Counted from the stretch's first letter, positions 13,506 to 33,179 are shown. The stretch: 64,000 nt of DNA from Cololabis saira (GCF_033807715.1 NC_084601.1:15864690-15928689); one strand, 5' to 3'. Notes: generated by a model not told the origin, from the letters alone. Program-made: numbers and translations.

Positions 13506-15710
13506 AAATATTTAAGGTCCCATTATGATTTCACATTTCAAAGTGGGAAGATCTATCTCTAGATCTAAGATATTATTTCATGAGCTAGGGGAGTCAATGT
13601 TTCATGATATGGCCTCTGTTTTCTTTGGAAGATGGAACGTGCTTCCATTCAAGACAACAAGTCCAAAAGCAACTACATGACGAGACAGAAAAATGACCAC
13701 AGGGAGATGTAAGCAAACTAAAACAAGAGACGCTTGAAAACGTCTCCAGACTGCACCTTTCTCCTAATTCACGTAGCGAGGTCTCAGGACCAAGCCAGCT
13801 GTCTGGAGCAGCAAAGGTGATAACAATCAGATCCATAAACGCGTTGGAGGTGCGGTCCCGACTGCCTGTTATTTGCTTCTTAACGTGTCTTTCCTGTCCT
13901 GCTGTTTCTTGTGTATTTTTGGATCTGTTATTGTAATGTTCGAGGTGTTTCTTCCCCCTCCTCCTTCACTTAAATCTGTTTCATATAAAGCGTCACTCAG
14001 CCTGCCAGATAAAAGTTTTTCATTTTAACTTTGGAAGCTGTTCATGACTGCAAAAAGTCTTTGATTCGTTGTTAACTCTTCTGCCGTTTTAGAACCTTTT
14101 TTTTTTTGTTAAACGTTTAATGTTTTCAATCAAATGATTTTGGGAGAAAAAAGCTGGGTAAGAGTTAACAAGTATTTTCATAACAACCTTCACAAGTACT
14201 CACTGTGTTCTCATGCATACCAAAACTGTGTGTTTTGTTACTTGGGTGTTATTGAGAGCAAAAGTGTGTCTGAATACTGGTCTAGCAGCGGCTCATGGTG
14301 GCCAGCCAGAAGTAATTTTCTGATATTTTCTTTTTCTTTTCTTTTTAAACATTGTCTGGAGAGCCTTTCCACAAAAAACATTGGATAAACAGGTTGTGGA
14401 GGACTGTGTGTGACAGATCCCTGCTCCCTGCACAAGCTTCTGGGATTGCATTTGTGTTAGTCATTTCTTTATGGCATTTGGTGCCTGCAAAAACTGTGGC
14501 TGTCCAGACCTGCCTTTTAAATTACATCTACACCAAAACCGCAGACCCCCATACCAGACAAACTTTCCTGCCAGCCAGCCAGAAAGTCAGCCAACAACCA
14601 AATACTGTCCGATTAACACTGATCTCTCTTTCTTCTGTTTATTTCCCTTAACATCTATTTTTTATGCTTTGATGTAATAAAAAAGAAAAGAAAAAAATGC
14701 AAAAGAGTTCAGAATCCAACAACATACAGCAACATAGACAAGCACATATCACAGGCACACATATTTATGGCCCACCCCCCAAAAGCCAGTGCAAAAGCAC
14801 TTGGGTAAGTGGCTTTAAAACAAGAATTTGGCTATCTCGCTCTGTGGCTGACTAAACAATCACAGACAACGGTAAAAGCTGGGCTGTAAAACCAAACTCG
14901 GCACATATGGTGGCAATGAACACACCTTTTTCTGAGTGCTTGTGGGTTAAAATCTGCTGTGGACTCCCAGACGACTTTCAACCCTGCTGCCAATTAACTG
15001 CATCCTGTAATGAGATGTAATTTTCAAATTTGAAAACGTCAACTCATTTTCATTTTACTATCGTTGGTCAGAGTAAACTTCCAGGGCAAATGTCATTGCA
15101 CTCCAAATGGAAACCATGACAAGCATATCACACATAGACTGTGAATGGCGTGATTATAATTGCATGAAAAGAGAAAGATTACAGAGGGTTGCAAATTATT
15201 ATTTCATGAAATCAGGCATGAGGCTGCTCCCATGCAGACGTAGGGCTCAGTTTGGTTAAATGTTGTGCACCAAGACCTTGAAACTATTGCAGCTATAACT
15301 GGAAAACTGGTTCTTCATGTCGAGTCACAGTGGACCAGAGTATTTCCCATGTGTTTCTTTGGTTTGATCATTTTGGAGCTTGTTGTTTCTTTTGTTATTT
15401 TTTTCTGCTACAACAATCCTCACCCATCCGTGTATTTGTACAATGCTCTAAAAGTACAACACAACTGTGCAACAATTAAGAGATGTTGAGAAGCAGAGTT
15501 AAAACCTTCCTGAGTTTGGTCTTGGATGGAAAAGTGTTTGCAGCAACACTTGGTTCAATTGAGCTACATCAAAGTAAAATGCTAAGACTCAAAAATGTCA
15601 TGCCACTTAGATCCCCTATGTGAAACATGAAAGGACAAGATGGATAGATAAGACAGTGATGGGTGCAGTGTGTGTAGTGTGGTGATTTCTGTAGTGTTTG
15701 TGTGACTTGT

Positions 15711-16260
15711 GTTAGGTATTTTAATCTTGCGTGGTCCTTGATAGGAGATAGAAGGCACTTACAGTATTGGAGATTCAAAGTAAACTTACAGTACACTCTG
15801 ACCTTTTCTGTTTGACAGACAATCTTCCAGAAAAGACCACTGAACAGAATATCCATCATAGTTTTCTACTGACAAAAATGCAAACATTTAGATAAATGAT
15901 TACAATATAATTGGTTAAACTGATGGCAAGGAACCATGGTTTAGACTTAGCCCTCCCTCCGTTGGAGCCTTGATTGGTCCCAATCACTCGGATCTCTTTG
16001 TCTTCTTTCGCTCCAAACATGGTGGAGTTGGCCTCGTACTGAAGTAACCACTCCTGGCTGACTCCCCTCTGCCGGTTTGCTTGAGATAAAGGAACTACTT
16101 CAAGTGATCAAGAGCTACACTACGTAAATGTGGGTGATTCCTCCATATCATGCAGACTTTGCCTGCGTAAGAGTGTGAGCCAGGCCACAACATGCAAATG
16201 TTTGGGTCTTTTCAATCCATGTCCCAGTTCTCTGCAACTCCGGCAAAGGCTAAAATAAAT
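15711..16260 (+). repeat. Interspersed repeat family R1, copy A
   Basis: About 550 bp, closely similar along its length to copies at 22479-23046 (same orientation) and 61836-62384 (inverted). Shared landmarks run in order: gttaggtattttaatc, gagattcaaagtaaactt, the 'ccagaaaagaccactgaac' block, 'gccttgattggtcccaat' and the terminal 'ggctaaaataaatg'. It has no coding capacity. The class is unknown; a solo LTR or the end of a larger element are both possible. A long TG tract follows at once. Confidence 0.85.
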
Positions 16261-16268
16261 GCTGTGTG

Positions 16269-16272
<4 letters not shown>

Positions 16273-16363
<91 letters not shown>
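16273..16363. repeat. (TG)n microsatellite
   Basis: About 45 uninterrupted TG units directly after repeat R1 copy A. Confidence 0.98.
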
Positions 16364-16367
<4 letters not shown>

Positions 16368-16369
16368 GT

Positions 16370-17330
16370 ATATGAGTGTGTATGTTTACTTGTACATATA
16401 CATTTATACACGGAGAGCAAGAGGTACACATAGCTGTAAATACACTTCTATAATAATAATAAAAGTGACAATATAGACATCTAAAGCAACAACAACCAGA
16501 AGGCCAGTAATAATATTAACAATCCTTGTATCGTTATTGCTGGTATTATATTTAGTAGTAGTACTACAAACAATAACAAGGGTCGTTATTGTTATCATCA
16601 CCAAAAACACCGCTACCATCCTCCTCGGTTGCCCCATTTCCCCAATGGGCACGCAACCACCGGCAGGCCCCACACCACGACAGGGAGACCAGCCCGGGGC
16701 CACCACCCTCACAAGGGCCCCACTTGAGGCTTGGGCAAGAGTCCAGGGCCATCACCAGGCAACCCCATCCCAGGCCTCCCCAGACTGCCACACCCTAGTC
16801 CGTGGCACTGGAGCTGCCAAGAGCGACTGACCCAACAGACCACCACAGCTCACGAAGCAGCACCACCACTCCCACCAAAGGCAAGCAGGTCAAAAGATAA
16901 AAAGACAGGGAGAGGGGGACGGAAGGAAGAACAGGGGCAACACGACCGACAGCAGAAGGGCCGAGGGGCCCACCGCCCACCACCCACTGCTCGTAACCAA
17001 CAACGCGATGGAGACAACCAAGCGGGCACAACCCACAATAAAAGGCAACACGAGGACAGCCCCATGGCATCCCCCCACACACCAGGATGCACCAGCTAGC
17101 AACAAGTCAACACACCACCGAACCCAAGTCCTTTTTCTAATTTAAAGTTTGCGTGTGTTTATTTTGGAATGTGTGTCTGATTAAAAATTTTAAAAAAAGA
17201 ACAAAGAGAGATGCGTCATGCAGGGTGAACCGTCCCTGCTGCCCCAACTTCAACCCGTAGCTGAGATACAGTATGTTTTGAGTTTGTTTGTGTTCATTTT
17301 GTATGTATGTGTTAGTGAGTTCAAAAAGAA
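16370..17330. repeat. C/A-rich block, probably part of a fish retroelement
   Basis: An AT-rich, trinucleotide-like left part (ATAATA, ACAACA, GTAGTA) passes into about 480 bp with strong C+A excess on the + strand (16620-17100) and then a TG-rich part. Overlapping Pro/His/Arg-rich frames on + and Gly/Cys/Trp-rich frames on - are by-products of that composition. I recall similar composition blocks recurring in fish genomes as repeats, but I cannot name the family. Confidence 0.45.
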
Positions 17331-18228
17331 TGATGTGGCGTGCAGGGTTGCAATCTTGTTATAAGTCCCTACGAGTCAACTGATGAATCTCTTGCAAACT
17401 ACGGTGAATAAACACAAATGAAGAGTTCATGGCCTCTGCTTCCAGAGAACTTGGTTCATTCTTGGATACTTATGACAAAATAGGCAAGTGTCAAAGGCAT
17501 TAGCATTTAAAAAGCCAACAGCTTGAGCCTGAAAATACATTTGACATCCCAATCGAGAAATAACCACAACTCAGGGGAGAGTTAGAGTAAATGCATGATT
17601 TCCTTGTATGATTTCATGGCCTAAATACAGTCATGCACACCTGTGGTTGCTTATATACAATGGACTAATGTGCCAAGTGTCTGCTGGTGGCCTCCTGTTT
17701 GCATCTGATCAAGGCTGTGAAAATATTTGGATGAGAGTGGTGTGGTCATTTCTTCCTGAAGTAAATTAAAGCCAACAGAAGAGCCTGTCACACAGACTTA
17801 TGGTCATCTAGAACAAACACTGCCCCTGCTGAGTATTTACCAAGTGTTATCCCTTTGCAGCAGATGAAAGCAGGAGCAAACTGGTTATGACTGGTGAATA
17901 TTTATGTTTGCACTAAAGAAATGTAAAATATTCATATTTCAACCTTACCAATGCCGTACATAGTATCAATCTGTAGAGAACAGTACAAGTTATGTATAAT
18001 TCTGACTGACATTAGCACCATACAATTCATTCGTTCAATCAGTGCAACTTGTCAGAGTTTATGAATTGAAAACAAGCTCAACATTATACATAGCCGGCTG
18101 GTTGAAACATGAAACATCATGTTTGGTTGATGGTCCCTGGTTGCATCTGCACCAGATGCTTTCGGAATTTTTGACCTCTTTTCTTGGCAGCATAGCTCAT
18201 TCATTCAAATCTAATGAGTAGCTAGCGA
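17331..18228. other. Non-coding stretch, nothing seen
   Basis: No protein-like frame, tandem repeat or recognisable element. Confidence 0.5.
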
Positions 18229-18238
18229 AAAAATACTA

Positions 18239-18612
18239 ACCATCCATCCAACCATTATACCCGCTTTATCCTTTGCAGGGTCACGGGGGTCTGCTGGAGC
18301 CTATCCCAGCTAATTTTCAGGCGAGAGGCAGGGGTTCACCCTGGACAGGTCGCCAGTCCATCACAGGGCCACATATAAACAACCAGACATACTCACGCTC
18401 ACACCTGCGGGCAATTTAGAATGATCAATTAACCTAGCATGCATGTTTTTGGACTGTGGGAGGAAGCTGGAGTACCCGGAGGAAACCCACGCAAGCACAG
18501 GGAGATACATGCAAACTCCACACAGAAAGACCTTGCCGGGCCTGGGAGTTGAACCAGGAACCTTCTTGCTGTGAGGCAACAGTGCTAACCACCAAGCCAC
18601 TGTGCTGTCCGC
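18239..18612 (-). mobile_element. tRNA-derived SINE with L2-type tail
   Basis: Read on the minus strand, it starts with a tRNA-like head holding an A-box-like stretch (TGGCTTGGTGG) and a B box (GGTTCAACTCC). A conserved body with 'ggagtttgcatgt' and 'ggtactccagcttcctcccac' follows, and it ends in a GGATGG-type tail like those of L2-clade LINEs. A 10-bp duplication, aaaaatacta, flanks it (18229-18238 and 18613-18622). This is one of the commonest SINE types in percomorph fish. The minus-strand frame at 18361-18600 is not a gene. Confidence 0.85.
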
Positions 18613-18622
18613 AAAAATACTA

Positions 18623-19080
18623 TTTAAAAAAAATCTTCATGCAGTTAAGTTCAGGACTTTGCAAGAGACATTCCATAAATTATAAGTTGTTGTCATGCTG
18701 GAAGAAGCCTGGACATCTTCAACACAAGGAATTAGTCGGGTAACTCTGGATTTATCTTTGATTTCCATGAGACATTACTGACAGGGACTGATGAAACTTT
18801 CTTAGGTCATGATTGGATTGGGATACAGTCAATCAGAGAAACCAGTCATGTCTCATAGACACAGAGTAAGGATATTTATAAAGGGCTGTTGTGGGTTTTA
18901 TAGTAAAATCTTGTTGATCCAGTGCGTTATTACCAATTCTGCAGTCATATCGGTTGTTTTGAATGGTGGCTCTTGATCACGCGTGTATGAGTCATCTCAT
19001 AAATATTACCCCACCCATTGGGATTGGTTTGGTATGTTCTGTACCACTGGATTTGGCTGTGAATGGGAGTAGTACCAGAC
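18623..19080. other. Non-coding stretch, nothing seen
   Basis: No supported feature between the SINE and the LINE 3' end. Confidence 0.5.
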
Positions 19081-19499
19081 CCATTTGTTTATTTGTTTAT
19101 TTAAAAAGGATCCCCATTAGTCTTCGCCATGGGAAGACTATTCTTCCTGGGGTCCACACATAGACATACAAAAGATAATATAAAAGATGATAGTATAATA
19201 ATAATATAATAACATGACAATAAAGATGACAATAATCCAACTCAAAAAGGGTGAAAAATCTTCACTACAATTCCTGAAATAATAAATTGAACCAAAAATA
19301 AAAGATTAAGTAACCAACCATCCACATCCTAAGTAGCATTATTTGCTACTATCACCAGATCTGTTCTGCTTATAAACAAGATAGTTTACACCGACTTTAT
19401 AATATACTCATCCCTCTATTTATAGAAGTATAAATATATATTACATATCATAATATACTCATACTAATACAATAATAATACTACATAATATAAATCAAT

Positions 19500-19866
19500 T
19501 TAAAAAACGGTACAAAAAGGAAGTTCTGGGAAGTTATTTGGTTGAGGAGGATTTATGTTAAGGCAATATGGTGTTTGTTAGCTGGTTAGGTGCAAAGGCA
19601 CAACTAATGGGAAAATTGGTAGCCTATTAGGTAATTGCAGCTATTTATTATTAACATTTATGTTTAATTTATGATAGAGGTAACAAAGGGGCAGGGTTAA
19701 ATAAGTTTTACTTCAACCTGCTCCTTTTCGGACACTGTTTTTTTCCCCCTGTTTTTATTACGTTTTTGTTGTTGTTGCTTTTTTTTCTGTATGTTTTGAA
19801 TTTGTTTTAAAATCTTATATTTTTTTATGTGTTCGAAATAAACAAATCAATCAATCAATCAATCAA
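19500..19866 (+). repeat. LINE 3' end with (AATC)n tail, nested
   Basis: A T-rich + strand segment with 'acttcaacctgctccttttcg', then 'gtgttcgaaataaacaaatc' and (AATC)n. The same ending in reverse appears at 57722-57900 ('gattgattgaaatctttatttcgagc'), so both are 3' ends of one LINE family. This copy lies inside the 3'UTR of the minus-strand LINE. Confidence 0.65.
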
Positions 19867-19975
19867 TACATTATAATATACTCATACTTCTAAACTATAT
19901 ATACACTCATAGCCTACAGAGATTTACAATATATTTACTATTAAATTTATAATATACAAACAATTTGCACTATAA

Positions 19976-20305
19976 TCACAATATATACCTCGGAGAGATC
20001 ATAACTTCCTTCTGAACTACAGCCTGATTCAGTCTTCTTTTAAAACCTGACATCTTGTTTTTTGCAACTATACATGGGGGGAGATGGTTCCAGTGTGTGA
20101 CTGCTCTATACATTAATGTTCTTTTCAAAGCATTGGTTCTGGGCATAGGCAGAGAAAAGTGATTACCTAGGGCCATTCTGGTTTCATAGCTGTGTCTATT
20201 ATTTGTTGGTAGAAGTTGCATAAACAAGAAGCCAGGTTTGCGTAATATACAGATATTCTTTAAAAACATAATCAGGCTGCATGCTAGTGGATCCTCCACC
20301 ATCAT
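19976..20305 (-). pseudogene. LINE ORF2 C-terminus after a frameshift
   Basis: This frame overlaps the end of the RT frame by 4 nt and continues the same protein. Segments such as NRHSYETRMA and TNALKRTLMYRAVTHWNHLP are typical of LINE ORF2 C-termini just after the thumb. The break between the two frames is a single-base-type indel in the LINE. Confidence 0.85.
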
Positions 20306-21141
20306 CCAAGACAGCTCAGCATGCTCTCAACATTGCTTCTGATAGAGCAGCGGAGAGCAAGGCGTGCCGCTCTGTTCTGAGTGAGCTGGAGTTTTACAAG
20401 TGCTTGTTTGGAGGCACAGGACCAAACTGTTGAGCAGTAGTCAAGATGAGACAAGACTAGAGCTTGAATTAATAATTTGATAGTTGTTTCATTCAGCAGA
20501 TAGGAGTTTCTTCTAATATTAGAGATGTTTCTACTCATTTTAGACACAATATTATTAATATGATTAGACCAAGATAATGTTTCATCGACAGTCACTCCCA
20601 ACAGTTTGGCTTTTTTGACCTGTTCAATGGCAACACCTTGCACAGAAATGCACAAATTAGGATCAGACCTCAGGGCATGTTTAGAACCAATAACAATACA
20701 TTTAGTTTTCATGACATTTAGTTTTAGTTTGTTCTCTTCTACCCAGTTAGAAACCAGCATCAACTCTTGTTGTAGCGACTTGTTGACAGATTCAATATTA
20801 TCTGCGGAGACATACATCGTGGTATCATCCGCGTAGATCGCCATATTCGCATTTTTAAGTACATATGGCATGTCATTAACAAAGATGGAATAGAGTAGAG
20901 GTCCAAGGCAACTCCCTTGTGGAATACCACTTTCCAGTGTTACAGTGTTCGAAAGAGAACCATTAAACATTACGCATTGTTTTCTGTTTGACAAGTAACT
21001 TTTCATAAAATCAACAGCCGAATCTTTAAACCTATAAGCTAATAATTTCATAAGTAATAGCTCATGATCTATAATGTCGAAAGCTGCACTAAAGTCTAAC
21101 AGTACAGCTCCTACTACTAATTTCACAATGACTAATGTCAT
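20302..21141 (-). pseudogene. LINE reverse transcriptase fragment
   Basis: The 279-residue frame carries the RT palm. Motif A is LLDFSAAFDIIDHELL, then comes GIPQGSCLGPLLYSIFVNDMP and the catalytic YADDT motif. The thumb-like tail contains KLLGVTVDETLSWSNHI and LSHLDYCSTVW, both typical of jockey-superfamily LINEs. The frame starts only just before motif A, so the protein is 5'-truncated, and it stops at SCLG where a 1-nt shift moves the reading frame into the 19976-20305 frame. It is therefore not a working gene. Confidence 0.9.
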
Positions 21142-21159
21142 TGTGGCCTGAACAACAAA

Positions 21160-21776
21160 ATCTTTGCCTCAGCTAAATATGATCAAACTTTTCTTGTTTT
21201 TTTTTTTTGTTTTTTTTGTCAGCTTGAATAAGCTGAGCTTGTGGTGTGGGTATTAATTTTCAAGCAAGGCAGGGATGCTGCAAGTGAGTCAGAGTTGAGG
21301 ATGCAAAGAGAAAACAACAATAATGGCTTCATTTTAAATTGTGAAGTGCATAAATTAATTTTCTTCTAATTAAAGTGGACAAAATATTTCACTTATTCGA
21401 GGGCATGACAAAATAGATATTTTCTATTGACTGTTTATGCTCTATAGTCAGTATTTAATTTTTTGATTTAACGACTGGCTTGTAATTTACTTCTTTTGCC
21501 AGTAGGAGGTGCTGCAGCGCCCTCAGCGCCACTACTCCCAGCATACCTGGAGCAGAGGCTTCATTTCTAAGCTGTTTCATGACCATCTGAACACACTTTC
21601 TCTTATGTGGAGGCAACTGTTCACAGAAAATTCTTATTTTCTAGATATAAGCTGTAAATCCATTCAAGACTAGTAAAATAAACAGAAATCACTGAAAGAC
21701 AAATTTTCCTTTGACATTCATGTCTATGAAGATGTAAAGCAGGTCCATAATAACTTCCTTCTTGTGTTACTTGCAG
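21160..21776. other. Sequence just upstream of the col8a2 signal exon
   Basis: No gene seen. It ends in a polypyrimidine stretch and acceptor (cttcttgtgttacttgcag) at about 21758-21776, so it is probably intronic, with an untranslated col8a2 exon somewhere upstream that I could not locate. Confidence 0.55.
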
Positions 21777-21802
21777 TTCTTTGCGTGTGAGAGAAGCCTG
21801 GG

Positions 21803-28520
<6,718 letters not shown>

Positions 28521-31500
28521 CCCTGTCCTTTCCTTTAAACATGTTCCTATATTAGCACCTCAGAGCAGCCCCAAACCTAAGACACCTGCAGAAACACAAA
28601 ACCCCAAAATGTCTCAATAATATTGCCAATACCATGTCTGGTTCACCCTCAACAACAGTGAAAGAAACAAACAAACAAACAAACAAAAAACTAAACCATA
28701 AGAAACTTTGTGAATGAAACAACGAAAGTTTAAAAAGCAGGGGGTGGGTATTCATACTGTGTTCTTTATTTCAGTGTCCTTCAAATGTATGTTTTGGGTT
28801 GTATTTTATGTTGGTGGATTTTTTTTTTTTTAGCCTATATTATTTTAATTATTAAATTGTCATAATTTTATTATTATTATTATTTGCTCCTTGTCATCAT
28901 CGTTGTTGTTGTGTATTGGACTCAGACTATTAAGTGCCTTACTTTGTAATGTGCTAGTAACAGACCTTCCCATGTGACTGCACATCCTGCCCTCGTGCTC
29001 TGAGATTAGGACGACATCACCAAACCTTGGGGCGGTGATTGGTTCCCTGGCTGCAGTCACGTCTAATGCGTGTTATTTAAACCATGAATGGCAATCCTAC
29101 CATAAACATAGGAAATACAGAACACTTACACCGTAGAAAAACAAGACAATTGGTGCTTTCTTAGTGTTATGACCCCTTTTTGGGTATGCGAAACAACTGC
29201 TACATTAAAGTTATTAATTATTTTTTTGTGTGTATTTTTCATTAAGAGGAAGATAGATATTTTGACCTTTAGTTAGTTCATGCACCGGTTTGGGTGCTGA
29301 TTCTTAGTTCCTTTCTATATTTAAAATCCAGCTATTTTAAATAATACATGTCTATTCTTCTAATTTCTTGAACTTTCAATCCAACAAATTTGATATTGGA
29401 TACTGATTTAACCTAACAGTATTTACTATTTAGATTATTGGATCTATATTGCCCTTTTAAAGCGGATCAGCACTGTCATACAGAGATGATACCTTACGCC
29501 TTATACTTCAGGATGAATTAAAATGACGTATGTCTTCTGTCAATGTTTACACGGCACAGAGTAGATTCTGAAAGGAAGCTGATAAGGATTGTAAAAACAC
29601 CTGTGAAGTTGGATCAACAACCTGTTTCTCATATAGTGATTTAATTCCGCCCATTTGCAGTGCATGCCACATGAACATGCTGCAGGTATCCACATCACTG
29701 AGTGCTAGTGATAACTTTAATCTAAATTACTATGTGAGAAAAGGTTCATTGCCATTAATAACAAATAAAACACACACTCCTTGCCAAGGCATGAATGCCT
29801 AACCCTTTGCTTGGCAACTAAAAGCATTTTTTTTTTTGGCTCTAGTGGCTTGCATGAGGGCAACAGCCTCTGTAAATGGCGCCCGCTCAACCTGACAGAG
29901 CTATCCAGTGCCCCACATTAGTTGTAATCCTGAATGAAATGACTTTCTGTTCATTTCCAAACCATTATGTCAAGACAAAAAAAAAAAAAAAAAAAACAAC
30001 CCACCCCCCATCCCAATTTGTTTATTTTAATTGAAAAGCTGTGGCTACAAAGACAGGATGTTTCAGAACTGAACCATGTCCAGGAATACATTTAGAAGTG
30101 AAATGCACCTTTAGGAATAAGCAAAGGGACTGACTGAGGCCCGTAGGTTGCGAAATACAGTTTGCATAACAATTAACAAGCCCCTGGCAGATTTCTGGGA
30201 GAGGTGGCAGGTCAGAGGTAAAGAGCTGTTTATTTACTCATTTCCGTTGGATGAAGTATTAAAGATACACTCTGCGTGGGCTGTGCTTTTATGTTCTACA
30301 GGTGTAACCTTCTGTGTCTCTTTGTGTCTATATGTGTGTGTGTGCGCTTGTGTTTGTATGGGGCTGAGTCATGCTGTCCTTTTGGCATTCAGGCCATGAA
30401 TACTTCAGCAAAGATAATGATAAACTTGAACGGAGTTATGAAACCTTAGTAAAAGCTTATGGTCCTGTCAGGCAAGGAAGCTTTACATTTCACCCACCTG
30501 AATATTTTGGCCTCATTTGTGCTTCGCAACATCCTCACGAGACGGTCAGTTCACAATGCTTGAATCGTGCATTTGCAACGAAAGAACGAGTTACGCAAAT
30601 AGACGATAAGTGTGACATGAGAAATAGTAACAAATGAATTGGCATTATGGAGATGATGTTGAAAAGATGGCGTTTATGGCTTTGTTGCAAATTCATAAAT
30701 GGAATAATGTCCAATAATCAAACCGAGAAAAGAACAAAGAAGACATACTATGAAGTGTACAAAATTTGTTGTAGTTGGAAAAACTGTTGTGATGAAATAA
30801 TAAGATGATGTGACTGTCTGTGCCTTTGCCTGTTTCCGCTCAGACGAAACTTTTCTTTAACTTATGGCACCCAAATGTTTTCTACACTGAACTACATCTA
30901 CCTTACACCATGATGGAGGGCTGTCGGTGCACAGGAGGATAGTGCTGAATATGTTGACCTTTGCAATCAGAACGAATGTATACTGTTTGGCCAATTTATT
31001 ACTACATTGCTGTGTCACTAAACTCCAGCTCTTTAAGTTGTTTTTGCGAAACTGTGCAAGGATTAGGCCTAATCAGTATTTTACATCTATGTAATGCACT
31101 TAACTCTTACCCTCTTTATATGATAACGTGAACACACCTACAACTGCTATGTAAATGTATTATTATGTGAGAGTATGCGGCATTCCAAGGCTTATTATGT
31201 ACTGTCTATTGCCTTTTTTTTGTCAACTTCTAATTTTGAAAATATGGTTGATGAGATTTACATGTGCTTATTCCCCTCTGCTTTTTGTTTTCATAGACAA
31301 TGTCACTTGCTTGCTGAGTTTGCCTTATGTGCAAATCATTTAACAAGTGTCAGTAAGATCCATGTATCATACCAATCATAAATAATTACTTTGAGCTGTT
31401 TCCTGTTTTTCTTTGTTAAAAAAAAAAAAAAAAAAATCACAAAAACCTTGCTTCGGTTCTTAAGGGATATTTGTTTGTTTTAGCTTCAGTTAACACAAAC

Positions 31501-31885
31501 TGCCATTCCCATTTGCACATGAAATTAATGAAGATGTATTTATACATTTATGATAATTTAATGGGGATGCCTAAACCGACCACCGAAGCCTTGAACATAT
31601 AAATGGTGTTTAATAGCATTGAGCATTTACAATATGTAGTTAGCTTTCTAGAGTTGTTTGTGAAGGATTATTTGTGGACTCTTATTTTGTATTTTTGTCA
31701 TGTACAATGTATCAGAGTATAGTTTTGTTTTGTTTTTTTGGGTCATATATGGCTACTGCGTGCACTCTGCAATAGAATTTGGGTATGAAATGCACTCCTT
31801 TTGATTGAAAATGTTTGTCTGCTTATACAAAATCTGCAGTACTTGATTGTATTGATATCACATCAATAAAAAAACTTTCTTGTAT
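28521..31885 (+). other. col8a2: col8a2 3' untranslated region
   Basis: From the TAA at 28518 to a polyadenylation signal AATAAA at 31865-31870, with a second AATAAA at 31928. Its length (about 3.4 kb) is plausible for the family. It contains an (AAAC)n run near 28670 and A-runs of about 20 at 29980 and 31420, where oligo-dT priming could create false 3' ends. Extent inferred from the signals only. Confidence 0.65.
31865..31870 (+). terminator. col8a2: Polyadenylation signal, col8a2
   Basis: Canonical AATAAA followed by a T/GT-rich stretch (ctttcttgtatactggtgt). It is the best candidate for the distal end of col8a2. Confidence 0.6.
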
Positions 31886-31949
31886 ACTGGTGTCAGTCCT
31901 CAATTTCTACACAGAGTTTGACTGTATAATAAAGTAAATGCAAAATATC

Positions 31950-32545
31950 TAGAATAAATTCATCAGTCACTGCTGTATATTTTCCTATCAACATCTACTG
32001 AGAACCTAAATTGAACAATAGTCCCTTTTCTTCTTCTTCTTTCTTCTTCTTCAGGTTCTAATTTGATACATAACTGATTTAGTTTGGAACGGTCTTGCAG
32101 GTAACGAGATTGACACTAGAGGGAGATGTAGCACTAAAGGCAAAACGGTATATAAAGCCTCTTATGCGTTTGGAAGATCGGTCTGATCTTAATTATGCAG
32201 TGTATGGCCTGATCTGCCAGAAAACTTTACATTTTATCGACATTTGTCAGTTCAGGTGATCAGAAGTTCAGTTGAGGTAAACTATATGCGTCTTTGGTCT
32301 GAGGGATTTGCTTTGATATTGAAAAGTGCATTATGTGCGCTAATACTAAATAGAGCATTGCAAGTAAAGTAAATGTATAAACCTTTTTTATGTATTTATT
32401 TATTTTCTTAAACAAAAGAAGTGGGTCGACCAGGCGTGGGTCTCTAGAATCTCCATAAACTATAATAAGCACACCTGAAGCTACTTGAATTGTGATTGGG
32501 TGAGAACATGGCACAAGATCTATATTTAAAATAATAGAAATCATT
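31950..32545. other. Intergenic DNA, col8a2 to ptp4a2
   Basis: No gene. A CTCF-like motif on the + strand lies at 32112-32128. Confidence 0.5.
32112..32128 (+). promoter_or_regulatory. CTCF-like motif, forward
   Basis: gacactagagggagatg matches the CTCF core CCASYAGRKGGCRS at most positions, with A for C at the late conserved C. Weaker than the two downstream motifs. Confidence 0.35.
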
Positions 32546-32688
32546 AGAACATATCATTTTTAAGGATATGTTAAGGGATTATACCATAACATCCTTAAGG
32601 ATGATAAGGGTAAGGATTACAGCATATCATCCTTGAGACATATCCTTAAGGATGATATGGAACATATCATCCTTGGATGATATGTTCT
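32546..32688. repeat. Palindromic repeat cluster
   Basis: The ends AGAACATATCAT and ATGATATGTTCT are inverted copies. Between them 'catatcatccttaaggat'-type words recur in both orientations at least five times. It looks like a foldback mini-element or a palindromic minisatellite. No clear target duplication. Confidence 0.6.
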
Positions 32689-33179
32689 AAATTTCTGGAA
32701 CTATCGTCATCGTGGTGAGCTGTCATCACTCACCCGGATTCTTCTTACGTCTTACTGACGTGCGACCCTCCGTGTTGCGTTTGCGGAGTCCCGGTAAAAC
32801 CAGCCATCTCGTTAAACCGCTTCGACGTGCATAGCCGTGCTTTTTATAGAAATGATCTGCTGCTCGAATTCACGTCGATGAAAGTGTTGACTGAGACAAA
32901 CCGAAGAGAAAAATCGTGTAAATGAAAATAAGTCAGAATATTAAAATACAACCCTCAAGACTAAAGTTTCAGTAGGCCTACAGCATGTCTAAATTAATGT
33001 GTTTAGGCGTTTTCCATATTTGTAAAATCTACGAAAATTGTTCTTTTTTGTGTAAATAACGTCTTGGTACAAAGTGCCAGGCAGTCACCATTGTAAAACT
33101 GTTTTTACAATGATGTCCGCCTCAACAACAGTTAATATAATGGGCTATGTGATAGTTCAGATCCCATTCTCTTCAGTTT
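32689..33179. other. Intergenic DNA, nothing seen
   Basis: No supported feature. Confidence 0.5.

Larger units (their letters stand above)
9503..15710. other. Non-coding stretch with minor repeats
   Basis: No supported gene. It contains a (TG)n run at about 12314-12349, a SINE fragment near 13420-13505, and a minus-strand frame at 12898-13128 that looks unusually protein-like but is not identified. Confidence 0.5.
19083..21150 (-). mobile_element. 5'-truncated non-LTR retrotransposon (jockey-type LINE)
   Basis: On the minus strand an RT-bearing coding part (21141 to 19976) is followed by an AT-rich 3'UTR. It ends near 19083 in a conserved block (ggaccccaggaagaat to ggatcctttttaaataaac) with an AAATAAAC-type tail. 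The 3'UTR seems to be interrupted by another retroelement end at about 19500-19866. The 5' half of ORF2 (endonuclease and RT fingers) is missing, the usual result of incomplete target-primed reverse transcription. The clade is uncertain (CR1/L2/Rex1-like). Confidence 0.85.

Noticed and set aside
16404..17105. Several overlapping Pro-rich (+) and Cys/Gly/Trp-rich (-) frames
   Set aside because: Open only because of C+A composition; no domain, no splice context, and frames overlap on both strands.
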